Under the pieces are notes generated by a model. The model did no database searches and was not told the origin of the DNA. It saw only the letters and a list, made by a program, of their open reading frames with translations. A DNA stretch of 7,170 bases from DASPRM01 sp035319065. GTDB taxonomy: Bacteria > Acidobacteriota > Terriglobia > Terriglobales > Acidobacteriaceae. A program made the translations under genes and the position numbers. The DNA lies in the NCBI GenBank assembly GCA_035319065.1, contig DATHDM010000351.1:1-7170 (forward strand), read 5' to 3'. Of the stretch, positions 1 through 6,686 are shown piece after piece (positions within the stretch are counted from its first letter, which is position 1; each line of letters starts with the position of its first letter).

Positions 1-919
1 TGGCGGCGAGCACAATGCGCTCCTGCTTCTCGCGGGCGATCTCGTGGGCATTTTCCTTCCATGCCCGGTAGATCTCAAAGCAGGCCGTGGGAGCAGCGCA
101 GGCAAAGGCGAGGATAGCGCCCACGGCGCCCAGTTCGAGCGAGTCGTGCAGCTGATGTGCAGACCCCACCATCACCTGGAAGCCGACCTCCTTTTTACGC
201 GCCTTCATGGCTCCGATCACGTGCACCGCCGACGAAGAGGGCTTGGGGTGGGCGGTGGCAGCGAGCGCGCCTACAGAGACCATGTCGCCGGCGGCCACCG
301 GGCTGGTGGCCTCCATCATCATGCGGCCGGTGAAAGCGTCGAAGCTCTCGGTGACCAGGACGCTGCGCTTCACGTGGCGGGTGCCGGCGATGATCGTCTT
401 CACCTTCTCCAGATTTCCCGATGATTCTTTGATGGCAACGATGTTCGGGTGCTCGGCGAGGGCGATGACCACCTCGGCGGGAATGTCGTAGCCGGTCGCC
501 TGCGGAAAGTTGTAGATGATGATGGGCAGGGGCGAGCGGTCGGCCACGGTGCGGTAGAACGCCAGCATGTTGTCCGGATGCATGGCCATCTTGTAGTAGT
601 GCGGGGTGCGGACCATGGCGGCGTCGTAGGCGAGTTTTGCGGCATATTCGGTGAGCCGCAGGGTCTCGATGGCCGACTCGATGCCGGTGGCCGCGATCAG
701 GACCTTGTGTGACGGGGTGGCGGCACGCGCGGCCTTGAGCACGTCGCGCTTCTCCTGATCAGAGAGCAGGATGGCTTCGCCAGTCGAGCCCTCAACCACG
801 AGGCCGGCGATCGGGGTCTTGGAATAGCGCTCGAGGTTGTGCTCCACCTTCTTGTAGTAGATGCTGCCGTCGGGATAGAAAGGGGTGGTAATTGGAGGAA
901 AGATGCCGTGCAGAAGCAT
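1..919 (-). CDS. Dihydrodipicolinate synthase / 4-hydroxy-2-oxoglutarate aldolase family protein, 3' end off the window
   Basis: This is a class I (Schiff-base) aldolase of the DapA/NanA/HOGA TIM-barrel family, presumably cytoplasmic. The frame is open from the ATG at 919-917 to the left edge, giving 306 codons and no stop. Family landmarks are all present: GIFPPITTPF at residues 5-14, the oxo-acid binding loop GSTGE at 44-48, YNFP with the proton-relay Tyr136, and KESSG with the Schiff-base Lys164. The segments LIAATGIES (74-82), DAAMVRTPHYY (99-109) and VGSAHQLHDSLELGAVGAILAFA (from 251, in pieces) resemble 4-hydroxy-2-oxoglutarate aldolase (human HOGA1) more than classical DapA. Between residues about 185 and 246 there are roughly 60 residues that ordinary members lack; the frame stays intact on both sides. 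Because of this the full protein should exceed the usual 290-300 residues. The start fits the family N-terminus, though only a weak GGA-like ribosome site precedes it. The gene is divergent from the hexosaminidase. Family is secure; substrate (4-hydroxy-2-oxoglutarate, a sugar-derived 2-oxo acid, or dihydrodipicolinate synthesis) is open. Confidence 0.9.
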   Translation of the reverse strand, partial: MLLHGIFPPITTPFYPDGSIYYKKVEHNLERYSKTPIAGLVVEGSTGEAILLSDQEKRDVLKAARAATPSHKVLIAATGIESAIETLRLTEYAAKLAYDAAMVRTPHYYKMAMHPDNMLAFYRTVADRSPLPIIIYNFPQATGYDIPAEVVIALAEHPNIVAIKESSGNLEKVKTIIAGTRHVKRSVLVTESFDAFTGRMMMEATSPVAAGDMVSVGALAATAHPKPSSSAVHVIGAMKARKKEVGFQVMVGSAHQLHDSLELGAVGAILAFACAAPTACFEIYRAWKENAHEIAREKQERIVLAA

Positions 920-1137
920 GTTAGTAGTTTCCAGCTTCGGGCTGCGGGTTGCAAGTCAAACCGCCCGGAGCGAGGCTCAAGCGCTCTTGCCAAGGTCCAA
1001 GTCGCGCTTCGCCGCCTACCTTCCGCGGCCATATTTCTGCCAGGGCCGTAGGTTCCATGACTTACTCTGCCGATGGGTCCGCCTGGCACATAGGGATTCG
1101 CGCTCACTGGCCCACATCTTCTATTATGCTCGGCCTG
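920..1137. promoter_or_regulatory. Divergent spacer between aldolase and hexosaminidase genes
   Basis: These bases separate two divergent starts, so promoters for both genes are expected here. No consensus sigma-70 promoter stands out. On the minus strand TTGACT (959-954) looks like a -35 box, but the nearest -10-like TACTAA (926-921) is 27 bases away, too far. On the plus strand TATTAT (1122-1127) resembles a -10 box without a clear -35 partner. An inverted repeat GAGCG-N9-CGCTC at 968-986 could be an operator or chance in GC-rich DNA. The hexosaminidase reading frame is open upstream to 949, so part of this spacer may be coding if an earlier start is used. Confidence 0.35.
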
Positions 1138-3183
1138 ATGCGAACGGTTCGTATCCTGCCAGCGTTGTGCTTTCTGCTTGGGGTCCTCGCGGCCGCAGGA
1201 CAAGAAACGATGCCCAACCTCATGCCTATGCCCGCCAGGGTCAAGCTTGGCCAGGGGCAGTTCATCGTCAGCCAGTCGTTCAGTGTCGGAGTCAGCGGCA
1301 GCGGCGGCCCCAGGGTGAAGCGCGCGGTCGAACGCTTTCTTGGCAACTTGTCGCGGCAGACGGGGATGCCGATTCCCGCTGGCCTCGGCAATCCCTCGCA
1401 GGCCGCCCTGTTGGTTCACGTGGAGCAGGCGAGCAAAGAAATTCCGCAGCTTGGCGAGGATGAGTCTTACACCTTGACCGTCACGCCTTCCCTCGCAAAG
1501 CTCAACGCACGCACAACCCTGGGGGCGCTGCGCGGTCTGGAGACATTCTTGCAGATGGTGAGCATCCGCCCGGAGGGCTTCGCTGTTCCCGCGGTGAATA
1601 TCGAGGACAGCCCCCGCTTTCCGTGGCGCGGCTTGCTGATCGACGTCTCGCGGCACTTCATGCCCCTGGAGGTGATCAAGCGCAACCTGGATGGCATGGC
1701 GGCAGTGAAGCTCAACGTGCTGCACTGGCACTTGGCGGACAACCAGGGATTCCGTGTGGAGAGCAGGGTATTTCCCAAGCTCCAGGAGATGGGCTCCGAC
1801 GAGCGGTACTACACGCAGAGCAACGTCCGCGACGTGATCCAGTATGCGGCTGAGCGCGGGATCCGCGTGATCCCGGAGTTTGACATGCCGGGACACACCA
1901 CCGCGTGGTTCGTGGGCTATCCCGAGTTGGCGAGCGCCCCAGGGCCCTACCAGATCGAGCGCCAGTGGGGCATTTTCGATCCTACGATGGATCCTACCCG
2001 CGAGGAGACCTATCGCTTCCTCGACCAGTTCATCGGCGAAATGGCCGGCCTGTTTCCTGACGCGTACTTCCACATCGGTGGCGACGAGGTCAACGGCAAG
2101 CAGTGGGACGCAAACCCGCAGATTCAGCGGTTCAAGCGCTCACACGGCATGAAAAGTAACGACGATCTGCAGGCCTACTTCAACCAGCGGGTGCTCGCGC
2201 TCGTACGCAAGCACGGCAAGATCATGGTGGGCTGGGATGAGATTCTGCACCACGATTTGCCCAAGGAGATCGTGGTGCAATCGTGGCGCGGCCAGCAGTC
2301 GCTGGCCAACGCCGCGCGACAGGGCTACCGCGGAATCCTTTCGCATGGCTATTACCTGGACCTGATGCAACCAGCTTCTGATCACTATGCGGTTGACCCG
2401 ATGGGAAACGGCGCGGCGGACTTGAGCCTGCAGGAAAGGGCGCGCATTCTCGGCGGTGAGGCGTGCATGTGGTCGGAGTACGTCTCGCCGGAAACCGTGG
2501 ATTCACGCATCTGGCCGAGGATGGCGGCTATCGCCGAGAGGCTGTGGTCTTCGCCGGAGACACCCGACACTGATTCCATGTACCGGCGAATGAATGCGGT
2601 CAGCGAACGCCTGGACTGGCGGGGGCTCGAGCATCGTTCCAACTACACGCCCATGCTCGACCGACTGGCTGGGAGCGGTGGCGTTGAGGCCCTGCGAGCT
2701 CTTGCGGATGTGGTCGAGCCCGTGAAGGAGTACGAACGGGCTGAATTCGGGAGCTACACAAGCGCTACGCCGCTCAACCGCCTGGTAGACGCGGCGCGCC
2801 CGGAAAGCCAAACCGCGCGCGAATTTGCGAGGATGGTGGCCGCGGTGGTGTCCGGGCAGGCGGACGAAAACACCAGGATTAAGGTGCGCGCCATGCTCAC
2901 CCTCTGGCGCGGCAATCACGCGCGCCTGCTGCCGCAACTGGAGAATTCGGCGCTGTTGAAAGAAGTGGAGCCGCTCTCGCAGGACCTGGCGATGCTGGGG
3001 ACCGTGGGGCTCCAGGCGCTTGACTATCTCGAGGCAGGCAAACGCGTGCCGGACGATTGGAGAGCGCAGCAACTCGCGTTGATTGAGCAGGCGAAGAAAC
3101 CGCGAGCCGCGCTGCTCCTGATGGTGGCGGCTCCGGTGCAGAAGCTGGTGGAAGCCAGTGAGGGAGATTCGCGACGGCCGTAG
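1138..3183 (+). CDS. Secreted family 20 glycoside hydrolase, beta-N-acetylhexosaminidase
   Basis: The enzyme removes terminal beta-linked N-acetylglucosamine or N-acetylgalactosamine by substrate-assisted catalysis, probably in the periplasm or outside the cell. With the start at 1138 it has 681 residues. A signal peptide (Arg2, Arg5, hydrophobic 6-17, AAA before Gly21) has no lipobox cysteine. A GH20b-type N-terminal domain follows from NLMPMP (27) to about 155. The catalytic barrel runs from about 160 to 470: Arg164 in WRGLLIDVSRHF, HWHLADNQGF (196-205), PGH with His253, the catalytic pair Asp316-Glu317 in HIGGDEVNG, Trp366 in GWDEI, Trp383 in QSWRG, and Trp445/Glu447 in CMWSE. A helical C-terminal region of about 190 residues has no function I recognise. 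The start is uncertain. ATG 1126 adds four residues; ATG 1057 has an AGG upstream but would put 27 residues ahead of the signal peptide; TTG 949 is unlikely. No clear ribosome site precedes 1126 or 1138. Asn replaces the second Asp of the usual HWHLxDDQG motif. The family call is firm; the natural substrate is unknown. Confidence 0.95.
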   Translation: MRTVRILPALCFLLGVLAAAGQETMPNLMPMPARVKLGQGQFIVSQSFSVGVSGSGGPRVKRAVERFLGNLSRQTGMPIPAGLGNPSQAALLVHVEQASKEIPQLGEDESYTLTVTPSLAKLNARTTLGALRGLETFLQMVSIRPEGFAVPAVNIEDSPRFPWRGLLIDVSRHFMPLEVIKRNLDGMAAVKLNVLHWHLADNQGFRVESRVFPKLQEMGSDERYYTQSNVRDVIQYAAERGIRVIPEFDMPGHTTAWFVGYPELASAPGPYQIERQWGIFDPTMDPTREETYRFLDQFIGEMAGLFPDAYFHIGGDEVNGKQWDANPQIQRFKRSHGMKSNDDLQAYFNQRVLALVRKHGKIMVGWDEILHHDLPKEIVVQSWRGQQSLANAARQGYRGILSHGYYLDLMQPASDHYAVDPMGNGAADLSLQERARILGGEACMWSEYVSPETVDSRIWPRMAAIAERLWSSPETPDTDSMYRRMNAVSERLDWRGLEHRSNYTPMLDRLAGSGGVEALRALADVVEPVKEYERAEFGSYTSATPLNRLVDAARPESQTAREFARMVAAVVSGQADENTRIKVRAMLTLWRGNHARLLPQLENSALLKEVEPLSQDLAMLGTVGLQALDYLEAGKRVPDDWRAQQLALIEQAKKPRAALLLMVAAPVQKLVEASEGDSRRP

Positions 3184-3289
3184 ATGCGAGCCTGACTCAG
3201 GGGTGAATGCCGCGCTTCTTCTGAGTGGATCATGACTCGCGGACCTGAGTCTCCCCGCCGAACAAGATCCGCCCGTTCAAGGCTCCGAG
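3184..3289. terminator. Convergent spacer with weak inverted repeats, possible two-way terminator
   Basis: The hexosaminidase and carB end facing each other here, so termination from both sides is expected. GACTCAG (3194-3200) can pair with CTGAGT (3221-3226) or with CTGAGTC (3245-3251), and GACTC (3234-3238) can pair with GAGTC (3247-3251), so the stems are mutually exclusive. None has a following T-tract on either strand, so a classical intrinsic terminator is not supported. Nothing else is visible. Confidence 0.25.
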
Positions 3290-6200
3290 CTAGAGCGCGG
3301 CGGCAGCAGCTCCCCGCTCCGCGTGCAACTGCTGGAGCGCATAAACCGTGATTTCACCGCGCTGCAGGGCGGCGATTCCCTCGGCCGCGGCGCGCGCCGC
3401 ACTCAAGGTGGTGATCGTCTGCACGTGGGCGTTCACCGCGGCGCGACGGATGGCTTTTTCGTCGAACCACGGCTCCGGCCCATGCGGAGTGTTGACGATA
3501 AGCTGTATGCGATCCCCCTTGATGAGGTCCACCACGTTGGGCCGCCCTTCCTTGACCTTATAGACGCGCTCCACCTTGAGTCCGGCGGCCTCGAGAACCG
3601 CGGCCGTTCCCGTGGTGGCGATGAGCTTGAATCCCAGCTCGACGAAGCGCTTTGCCACCTCGGCCACGTTGGGCTTGTCGCGATCAGTGACGCTGATGAA
3701 GACGCGGCCGGAGGTAGGCAAGCGCGCACCGGAAGCGATCTGCGCCTTGGCGAAGGCTTCGCCAAAGGTTTCCGCCACGCCCATCACTTCGCCGGTGGAC
3801 TTCATCTCCGGCCCCAGCACGGTGTCGACGCCGGGAAACTTCGCCCAGGGGAATACCGGCGACTTCACGTAAAAACAGCTTCCGGTATCGAGGTCGCTCA
3901 CGCGTTCGATATTTTCGGGTAGAAACTCGCGCAACTTGCGTCCGGTCATCAGGCGCGCGGCGATCTTGGCAAGGGGTACGCCGGTGGCCTTGGAAACATA
4001 GGGAACCGTGCGGGAAGCGCGCGGATTCACTTCCAGAACAAAGATCGCGTCGTGACGGATCGCGAACTGGATATTCATCAGCCCAACGACCTTCAAGGCC
4101 CGCGCCAGCTTGAATGTGTGCTGGCGCATGGTGTCGAGCAGATGCCCGGCGATATCGACCGAAGGCAGCACGCAGGAGGAATCGCCGGAGTGAATGCCGG
4201 CTTCCTCGATGTGTTGCATGATGCCCCCGATGACCACATCTTCGCCGTCGGAGATCGCATCCACATCCACTTCCACGGCGTCTTCGAGGAAATGATCGAT
4301 CAGAACCGGGCGCTCCTGCGAGTATTCGACGGCCTCCTTCATGTAGCGCACCACCGACTCGTCGTCGTACACGATTTGCATGGCGCGGCCACCCAGGACG
4401 TAGGAGGGCCGCAGGAGCACGGGGTATCCAACCTTGTTGGCGGCGGCCACGGCGTCCTCGACGGAGGCCGCGGCGGCGCCGGGGGGCTGAGGAATCTGCA
4501 AATCGTCGAGCAGCTTGCCGAAGCGCTTGCGATCTTCAGCGAGGTCGATCGATTCCGGCGAAGTGCCGATGATCGGGACCCCGGCCGCTCTGAGCGGCAA
4601 CGCGAGGTTCAAAGGGGTCTGCCCGCCGAACTGGACGATCACCCCGATGGGCGCGCCGAACTGAGCCTCATGCTCATAAACAGCAAGCACGTCTTCCAGG
4701 GTCAAGGGCTCGAAGTAGAGGCGGTCGCTGGTGTCGTAGTCGGTGGAGACCGTCTCTGGATTGCAGTTGATCATGACGGTCTCGTACCCGTCCTCGCGCA
4801 GCGCGAAGGCCGCGTGGCAGCAGCAGTAGTCGAACTCAATTCCCTGCCCGATGCGGTTGGGGCCGCTTCCCAGAATGATGACCTTCTTACGGTCGGTGGG
4901 CTTGGCCTCGTCTTCGTCCTCGTAGGTGGAGTAGAGATACGGGGTGTAGCTCTCAAACTCGGCAGCGCACGTATCCACGTGCTTGTAGACGGGCACCAGG
5001 CTGTGCTTGTGCCGGAAGTGACGCACGCGCTCGGCGGCGCCATGGCCGTCACGCAGGCGCCAGATTTCCGCCAACCGGCGATCGGAAATGCCTGCGCGCT
5101 TGGCGTCGCGCACGATTTCCGGGGGAGCCGATTCCATCGGGTGCTTGCTGACCTCCTGCCAGGTATCGTCGATCTCCTTGAGCTGGAAGAGAAACCAGGG
5201 ATCGATGGAGGTCATCTTGGCCAGCTCTTTGACGGTCATGCCCTGGCGCAGCGCGTAGCGCAGGTAGGCAAGCCGCTCCGGATGTGGCGTCACCAGGCGC
5301 TGAACGAGGATTTTGGGCTCGATGCGCTCGGCGGAGAGCGACTTTCCGCTCTCGAGAGAACGCACCCCCTTGAGCAGCGCTTCCTTGAAGGTGCGGCCGA
5401 TGGCCATCACTTCCCCGACCGACTTCATCTGCGGGCCCAGGCTCTCGTCGGCTCCGGGGAATTTTTCGAACTGCCACTTGGGAATCTTGACGACCACGTA
5501 ATCGAGCGTCGGCTCGAAGCAGGCTGGCGTCTTGCGCGTGATCTCGTTGCGCAGCTCGTCGAGCGTGTAACCGACCGCCAGGCGAGCGGCAATCTTGGCG
5601 ATGGGAAAGCCGGTGGCCTTGGAAGCTAGCGCCGAGGAGCGCGAAACCCGCGGATTCATCTCGATCACCACCATGCGTCCGGTGGTGGGATGGACGGCAA
5701 ATTGAATGTTGGAGCCGCCGGTCTCCACGCCGATCTCGCGGATCACCTTGATGGCAGCGTCGCGCATCGCCTGATACTCGCGGTCTGTGAGGGTTTGCGC
5801 GGGAGCGACGGTGATGGAGTCCCCGGTGTGCACTCCCATGGGGTCGAAGTTCTCGATCGAGCAGACGACAATCACGTTGTCGTGGAAGTCGCGCATCACT
5901 TCCAGCTCGTACTCCTTCCATCCCAGCACTGATTCTTCCAGGAGCACTTCGTGCACCGGGGAAAGGTCGAGGCCGCGCGCCAGCAGATCGAGCAGCTCTT
6001 CGCGGTTGTAAGCGATGCCGCCGCCAGTGCCGCCCAGGGTGAAGGAAGGACGTGAAATTACCGGGAAGCCGATCTTGCCGCTGAAGTCGAGGCCATCTTT
6101 GAGGTTGTTGATGAGCGCAGATTTGGGCACGTCGAGTCCGATGCGGGTCATCGCATCCTTGAACATCAGGCGGTCTTCGGCTTTCTTGATGGCCTCCAGC

Positions 6201-6574
6201 TGCGCCCCAATCAGCTGCACACCGTAGCGCTCGAGCACGCCGCCATCAGCGAGTTCGACGGCGAGATTGAGCGCCGTCTGTCCGCCCACCGTGGGCAGGA
6301 GCGCAAAGTTCTGGCCGCCGGAGAATTCGAACTCGCGCCGGATGACTTCTTCCAGATACTGCCGGGTGAGCGGCTCAATGTAGGTGCGGTGGGCAAATTC
6401 GGGGTCGGTCATGATGGTGGCCGGGTTGGAATTCACCAGCACCACCTCGAATCCTTCCGCGCGCAGGGCTTTGCAGGCTTGGGCGCCGGAGTAGTCAAAT
6501 TCCGCCGACTGACCGATGACGATCGGGCCAGAGCCGATAATGAGAATCTTGGAGATGTCAGTGCGTTTGGGCAT
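3290..6574 (-). CDS. carB: Carbamoyl-phosphate synthase large subunit
   Basis: CarB makes carbamoyl phosphate from bicarbonate, ammonia supplied by CarA, and two ATP, for pyrimidine and arginine synthesis in the cytoplasm. At 1094 residues it is complete and slightly longer than E. coli CarB (1073). Domains in order: first ATP-grasp half (about 1-400; GSGPIVIGQSAEFDYSG at 14-30, FPVISRPSFTLGG at 170-182, IEMNPRVSRSSAL at 304-316), oligomerisation domain (about 401-555), an acidic linker YEDEDEAK (551-558), second ATP-grasp half (about 563-945; GSGPNRIGQGIEFDYCCCH at 569-587, YPVLLRPSYVLGGRAM at 717-732, LEVNPRASRTVP at 847-858), and an MGS-like regulatory domain (about 955-1080; ATTGTA at 986-991, KEGRPN at 1008-1013, NTPHG at 1028-1032), ending in an Ala-rich tail. 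The two halves are the known internal duplication. The ATG at 6574 gives the family N-terminus MPKRTDISKILIIGSGPIVI; only a weak GAAAG ribosome site lies four bases upstream. It follows carA by 112 bp and is probably co-transcribed. Regulatory residues differ from E. coli at two ligand-site positions, so ornithine or nucleotide control may differ (inference). Confidence 0.98.
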   Translation of the reverse strand: MPKRTDISKILIIGSGPIVIGQSAEFDYSGAQACKALRAEGFEVVLVNSNPATIMTDPEFAHRTYIEPLTRQYLEEVIRREFEFSGGQNFALLPTVGGQTALNLAVELADGGVLERYGVQLIGAQLEAIKKAEDRLMFKDAMTRIGLDVPKSALINNLKDGLDFSGKIGFPVISRPSFTLGGTGGGIAYNREELLDLLARGLDLSPVHEVLLEESVLGWKEYELEVMRDFHDNVIVVCSIENFDPMGVHTGDSITVAPAQTLTDREYQAMRDAAIKVIREIGVETGGSNIQFAVHPTTGRMVVIEMNPRVSRSSALASKATGFPIAKIAARLAVGYTLDELRNEITRKTPACFEPTLDYVVVKIPKWQFEKFPGADESLGPQMKSVGEVMAIGRTFKEALLKGVRSLESGKSLSAERIEPKILVQRLVTPHPERLAYLRYALRQGMTVKELAKMTSIDPWFLFQLKEIDDTWQEVSKHPMESAPPEIVRDAKRAGISDRRLAEIWRLRDGHGAAERVRHFRHKHSLVPVYKHVDTCAAEFESYTPYLYSTYEDEDEAKPTDRKKVIILGSGPNRIGQGIEFDYCCCHAAFALREDGYETVMINCNPETVSTDYDTSDRLYFEPLTLEDVLAVYEHEAQFGAPIGVIVQFGGQTPLNLALPLRAAGVPIIGTSPESIDLAEDRKRFGKLLDDLQIPQPPGAAAASVEDAVAAANKVGYPVLLRPSYVLGGRAMQIVYDDESVVRYMKEAVEYSQERPVLIDHFLEDAVEVDVDAISDGEDVVIGGIMQHIEEAGIHSGDSSCVLPSVDIAGHLLDTMRQHTFKLARALKVVGLMNIQFAIRHDAIFVLEVNPRASRTVPYVSKATGVPLAKIAARLMTGRKLREFLPENIERVSDLDTGSCFYVKSPVFPWAKFPGVDTVLGPEMKSTGEVMGVAETFGEAFAKAQIASGARLPTSGRVFISVTDRDKPNVAEVAKRFVELGFKLIATTGTAAVLEAAGLKVERVYKVKEGRPNVVDLIKGDRIQLIVNTPHGPEPWFDEKAIRRAAVNAHVQTITTLSAARAAAEGIAALQRGEITVYALQQLHAERGAAAAAL

Positions 6575-6686
6575 CAGTCTTTCAGTTTTGAAACAGGTGC
6601 AGTTTCCAGCAGGACGTCTTGTGTGTTAGCAACAGAACCTCTCGGCCATAACCCGACCGCCAATAGAAGCACGGGGGAGCAAATCC
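6575..6686 (-). promoter_or_regulatory. carA-carB spacer with a small hairpin beside the carB start
   Basis: This 112 bp gap is longer and more AT-rich near carB than the tight spacing often seen between the two genes. On the coding (minus) strand the bases just before carB read TTTCA-AAAC-TGAAA (6593 down to 6580), a 5 bp AT stem with a 4-base loop. The right arm overlaps the GAAAG that would serve as the weak ribosome site. A second weak stem, CGGTC/GGCCG with one G-T pair, lies further upstream. No good -35/-10 pair was seen, so a separate carB promoter is not supported. Confidence 0.3.

Noticed and set aside
949..1125. N-terminal extension of the hexosaminidase from TTG 949
   Set aside because: The extension is Arg/Pro/Ser-rich, has no recognisable domain and would bury the signal peptide 63 residues in, so it is more likely non-coding spacer.
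697..2073. Long minus-strand open frame (458 codons) across the aldolase start, spacer and hexosaminidase
   Set aside because: It overlaps two well-supported genes in the wrong frame, and its translation is Arg/Pro/Ala-rich with no family motif.
4052..5629. Long plus-strand open frame (525 codons) opposite carB
   Set aside because: It lies wholly antisense to a clear, full-length carB. Its His/Gly/Val/Asp-rich translation has no recognisable motif. Long antisense frames are common opposite GC-rich genes.
5049..5921. Minus-strand frame of 290 codons inside carB
   Set aside because: It is a shifted frame of carB itself with low-complexity Arg/Gly-rich translation; the carB frame holds all the conserved motifs.
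3290..6574. Internal sequence repetition within carB
   Set aside because: The two similar halves are the ancient ATP-grasp duplication found in all CarB proteins, not a recent repeat.
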